Part shown: piece by piece, positions 5,803 through 7,352 of the stretch
Layout of the letters: each line of letters starts with the position of its first letter
Position numbering within the stretch: the first letter of the stretch is position 1
NCBI GenBank assembly: GCA_937880835.1
Contig: CALGRN010000355.1
Coordinates: 1 to 7,352 of the forward strand
Direction of reading: 5' to 3'
Length of the DNA stretch: 7,352 nucleotides
From: an uncultured Prevotella sp.
GTDB lineage: Bacteria > Bacteroidota > Bacteroidia > Bacteroidales > Bacteroidaceae
Made by a program: the position numbers and the translations under genes
The notes under the pieces: generated by a model
Seen by the model: the letters and a program-made list of their open reading frames with translations, nothing else
What the model was told of the DNA's origin: nothing
Database searches by the model: none

Positions 5803-6765
5803 TTAATCCTCTGATACGTTTACTTGTCTTATGTTGATCTCTCCTTTAACAGGTAAAAGTCCGGATTTGAATATTATCAACTGTCCCTTAGGAGACTCTA
5901 TGAAACGGGCAAATCCCCATGGAAGTCCATCGAATGGGTCGTTGAGCAATGCGTATATAGTTCTTACCAACGGATAGCGTCCGTCAAGCAAGTATGCCTG
6001 ATAAGGTTTCCAGCTGTTGTATTCTGTTGCATTAGCTTTCCTGCTTACCGACATAACATGTATATTCTTGTTGAATGTAAGGTTCGTGGTGTCGCGTTTG
6101 TCGTTCAACCAATTTGAACCTATGACACCAATGGCATTCGGTGTCTGTTCTACGTATTCGATAACTTCGGTACTTGTTTTTGCAGCCATAATGTTAGGAC
6201 TGTTGATTGGAACTCCGCCTAATATTGAGTCAACACACCAATGCACTGTGCTTGACTGCTTGTTGTCGAACACTACTAATATCTCTCCTTTGTTGGAGTT
6301 TGGATAAATGTCTTTCCAATTTTTAACTTTACCGCTAAGTATTCGTTTGATGTCGTTTACTGTTATGCAGGTATCATTGTTTGTTTTATTCACGATCAAT
6401 GCCAAACCATCGTAAGCGATAGGTATAGCACGTGGCATAAAACGTCTGTCTCTAAGATTTTTGAGTTCTTTTGCCGTGAAATTTCTTGCTGCAATTACAA
6501 GTTGAATGCTGTCTTTCATAAGCATGTTGACCGCATCAAGCTCGTTAGTATATATAGGAGTCACCTTAGCATCCTTATATATAAGCTCAAATACTTCACG
6601 TTCTTCGTCTATGATAGGACTAAAACTTTCGTCAGAGGCGAATTTAATCACCCCTGACGAATAAGTATCTGTTCTACCGCCTTGTTGTTTCTTCTTATTA
6701 CAAGATGAGAAGAAACTTAAAGACAGTATTAATCCTACTAATAAATAGAATTTTGTTTTGTTCAT
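5803..6765 (-). CDS. PstS-like substrate-binding lipoprotein
   Basis: This 320-residue protein has a lipoprotein signal peptide, with hydrophobic residues 6-19 and lipobox FSSC whose Cys22 would be the acylated residue. The next residues are NKKKQQ; the acidic residues seen in known Bacteroidetes surface-export signals are absent, so a periplasm-facing anchor is likely. The mature part has the two-lobed periplasmic-binding fold of the PstS/SphX group: IKFASDESFSPIID (40-53), VIAARNFTAKEL (90-101), IPIAYDGLALIVNKTN (114-129, a hallmark strand), ITVNDIKRILSGKVKNWKDI (134-153), VVFDNKQSSTVHW (164-176), AIGVIGSNWL (211-220) and YPLVRTIYALLND (264-276). The usual phosphate contacts are altered: SGT is replaced by QSS at 170-172. 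No pstC, pstA or pstB gene is nearby, so phosphate uptake should not be assumed. The gene starts 1 nt after the tonB stop, implying a shared transcript. The ligand is unknown. Confidence 0.88.
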   Translation of the reverse strand: MNKTKFYLLVGLILSLSFFSSCNKKKQQGGRTDTYSSGVIKFASDESFSPIIDEEREVFELIYKDAKVTPIYTNELDAVNMLMKDSIQLVIAARNFTAKELKNLRDRRFMPRAIPIAYDGLALIVNKTNNDTCITVNDIKRILSGKVKNWKDIYPNSNKGEILVVFDNKQSSTVHWCVDSILGGVPINSPNIMAAKTSTEVIEYVEQTPNAIGVIGSNWLNDKRDTTNLTFNKNIHVMSVSRKANATEYNSWKPYQAYLLDGRYPLVRTIYALLNDPFDGLPWGFARFIESPKGQLIIFKSGLLPVKGEINIRQVNVSED

Positions 6766-6766
6766 T

Positions 6767-7351
6767 TTATTGTGCCAATCTGAATGTTACAGGAACATTG
6801 TATTTAACACGTACCGCAGAGCCATTCTGTTTACCGGGTATCCAATTAGGCATATCTTTTACAACACGTACAGCCTCACGGTCAAGTGATGGGTCAGCAG
6901 ATCTTGCCACTTTCACGTCTGTAATGCTACCGTTCCTCTCAACAACGAAAGAAACAATAACCTTTCCTTGAATACCGTTCTCTTCTGCTATTGCAGGATA
7001 ACGCATATTCTTTGATAACCAAGCGTTCAATGCACCAGCTCCTCCGGGGAACGAAGGCATCTGTTCAACGACGTCGAATACTTTCGTTTCAACGTCATCC
7101 TTAGGCGGTTCAGGCTGAGCAATTACTTCCTTAGCTTTAAGAACCTCGCCACCTGTCTCGTCATTACCCTTCACGTTGAATGCACCGATAGTGGTATTGG
7201 TCTTCTGAAGATCCTCCTGAGATTTCATTTCCTCTTCCGGTTTAACGTCAGCATCTTTCTTGATGACCGGCGCAGTAAACTTAATCGTACTCTTTACTTT
7301 CTCAACAGGCTTCTGTTCCTCTATCTTAACAGGTGCTTTTTTCTCTACTTT
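6767..7351 (-). CDS. tonB: Energy transducer TonB (partial, 5' end beyond right edge)
   Basis: TonB passes proton-motive force from inner-membrane ExbB/ExbD to outer-membrane TonB-dependent transporters such as SusC-type receptors. The frame is open to the right edge, so 194 C-terminal residues are visible; the Met encoded at 7226-7228 is internal, because the upstream codons continue a Lys/Glu/Pro-rich linker (KVEKKAPVKIEEQKPVEKVK). Fragment residues 1-90 are this periplasm-spanning linker. FDVVEQMPSFPGG (92-104) is the box that precedes the domain in Bacteroidetes TonB. Residues 105-192 are the TonB C-terminal domain: ALNAWLSKNMRYP (107-119), GIQGKVIVSFVV (126-137), GSITDVKVARSADP (141-154), AVRVVKDMPNWIPGKQNG (160-177) and VRVKYNVPVTFRL (180-192). 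The N-terminal transmembrane anchor lies outside the window. The PstS-like gene begins 1 nt after the TAA. ExbB/ExbD genes probably precede it beyond the edge (inference from common Bacteroidales order). Confidence 0.93.
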   Translation of the reverse strand, partial: KVEKKAPVKIEEQKPVEKVKSTIKFTAPVIKKDADVKPEEEMKSQEDLQKTNTTIGAFNVKGNDETGGEVLKAKEVIAQPEPPKDDVETKVFDVVEQMPSFPGGAGALNAWLSKNMRYPAIAEENGIQGKVIVSFVVERNGSITDVKVARSADPSLDREAVRVVKDMPNWIPGKQNGSAVRVKYNVPVTFRLAQ

Positions 7352-7352
7352 G

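Noticed and set aside
7226..7228. ATG as the start of a 153-residue TonB-like protein
   Set aside because: The frame stays open upstream to the window edge and encodes a typical TonB Lys/Glu/Pro linker. A start here would lack the membrane anchor.

Overview
The window looks like a chromosomal segment of a Bacteroidales bacterium, most probably Prevotella or a close relative. The evidence is a consensus Bacteroidetes promoter (TTTG, 20 bp, TAnnTTTG) in front of the glutamate dehydrogenase gene, the near absence of Shine-Dalgarno sequences, AT-rich intergenic DNA, and proteins that resemble Bacteroidales families throughout. The genus is an inference from protein resemblance and could not be checked by search.

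Left part (about 1-1109, + strand): the last 29 codons of what looks like dprA (winged-helix tail of the DNA-processing protein), a small hairpin, then an intact dusB-type tRNA-dihydrouridine synthase. A 573-bp stretch without a convincing gene follows. It separates dusB from a convergent pair on the - strand, and it holds one 62-bp inverted repeat and one copy of a structured repeat element.

Middle (1683-3754, - strand): gdhA (hexameric glutamate dehydrogenase) is read from a clear promoter at 3723-3754. It overlaps by 4 nt (ATGA) with a gene for an exported RlpA-like double-psi beta-barrel protein. The two are therefore probably one transcript with coupled translation, although no functional link is obvious. 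Upstream of the gdhA promoter lies a 638-bp gap with a second copy of the same repeat element, an 11-bp perfect inverted repeat and a strong 15-bp terminator hairpin.

Right part (4306 to the edge, - strand): three genes in transcription order form a cell-envelope operon: tonB (5' end outside the window), a PstS-like substrate-binding lipoprotein starting 1 nt after the tonB stop, and a periplasmic TPR protein 63 nt further on, closed by the terminator at 4246-4282. ExbB/ExbD genes would be expected just outside the right edge.

The most unusual item is the pair of repeat elements at about 1351-1460 and 3860-3968. Each holds four copies of a 14-bp module (AAAGYTATNNTTTT) at exactly the same 22, 22 and 21-bp steps. 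The fourth copy is inverted, and a shared tail follows. The variable two bases of the inverted copy match a different upstream module in each element, so the two elements would fold differently. No defence system, phage, CRISPR array, insertion sequence or RNA gene was recognised.
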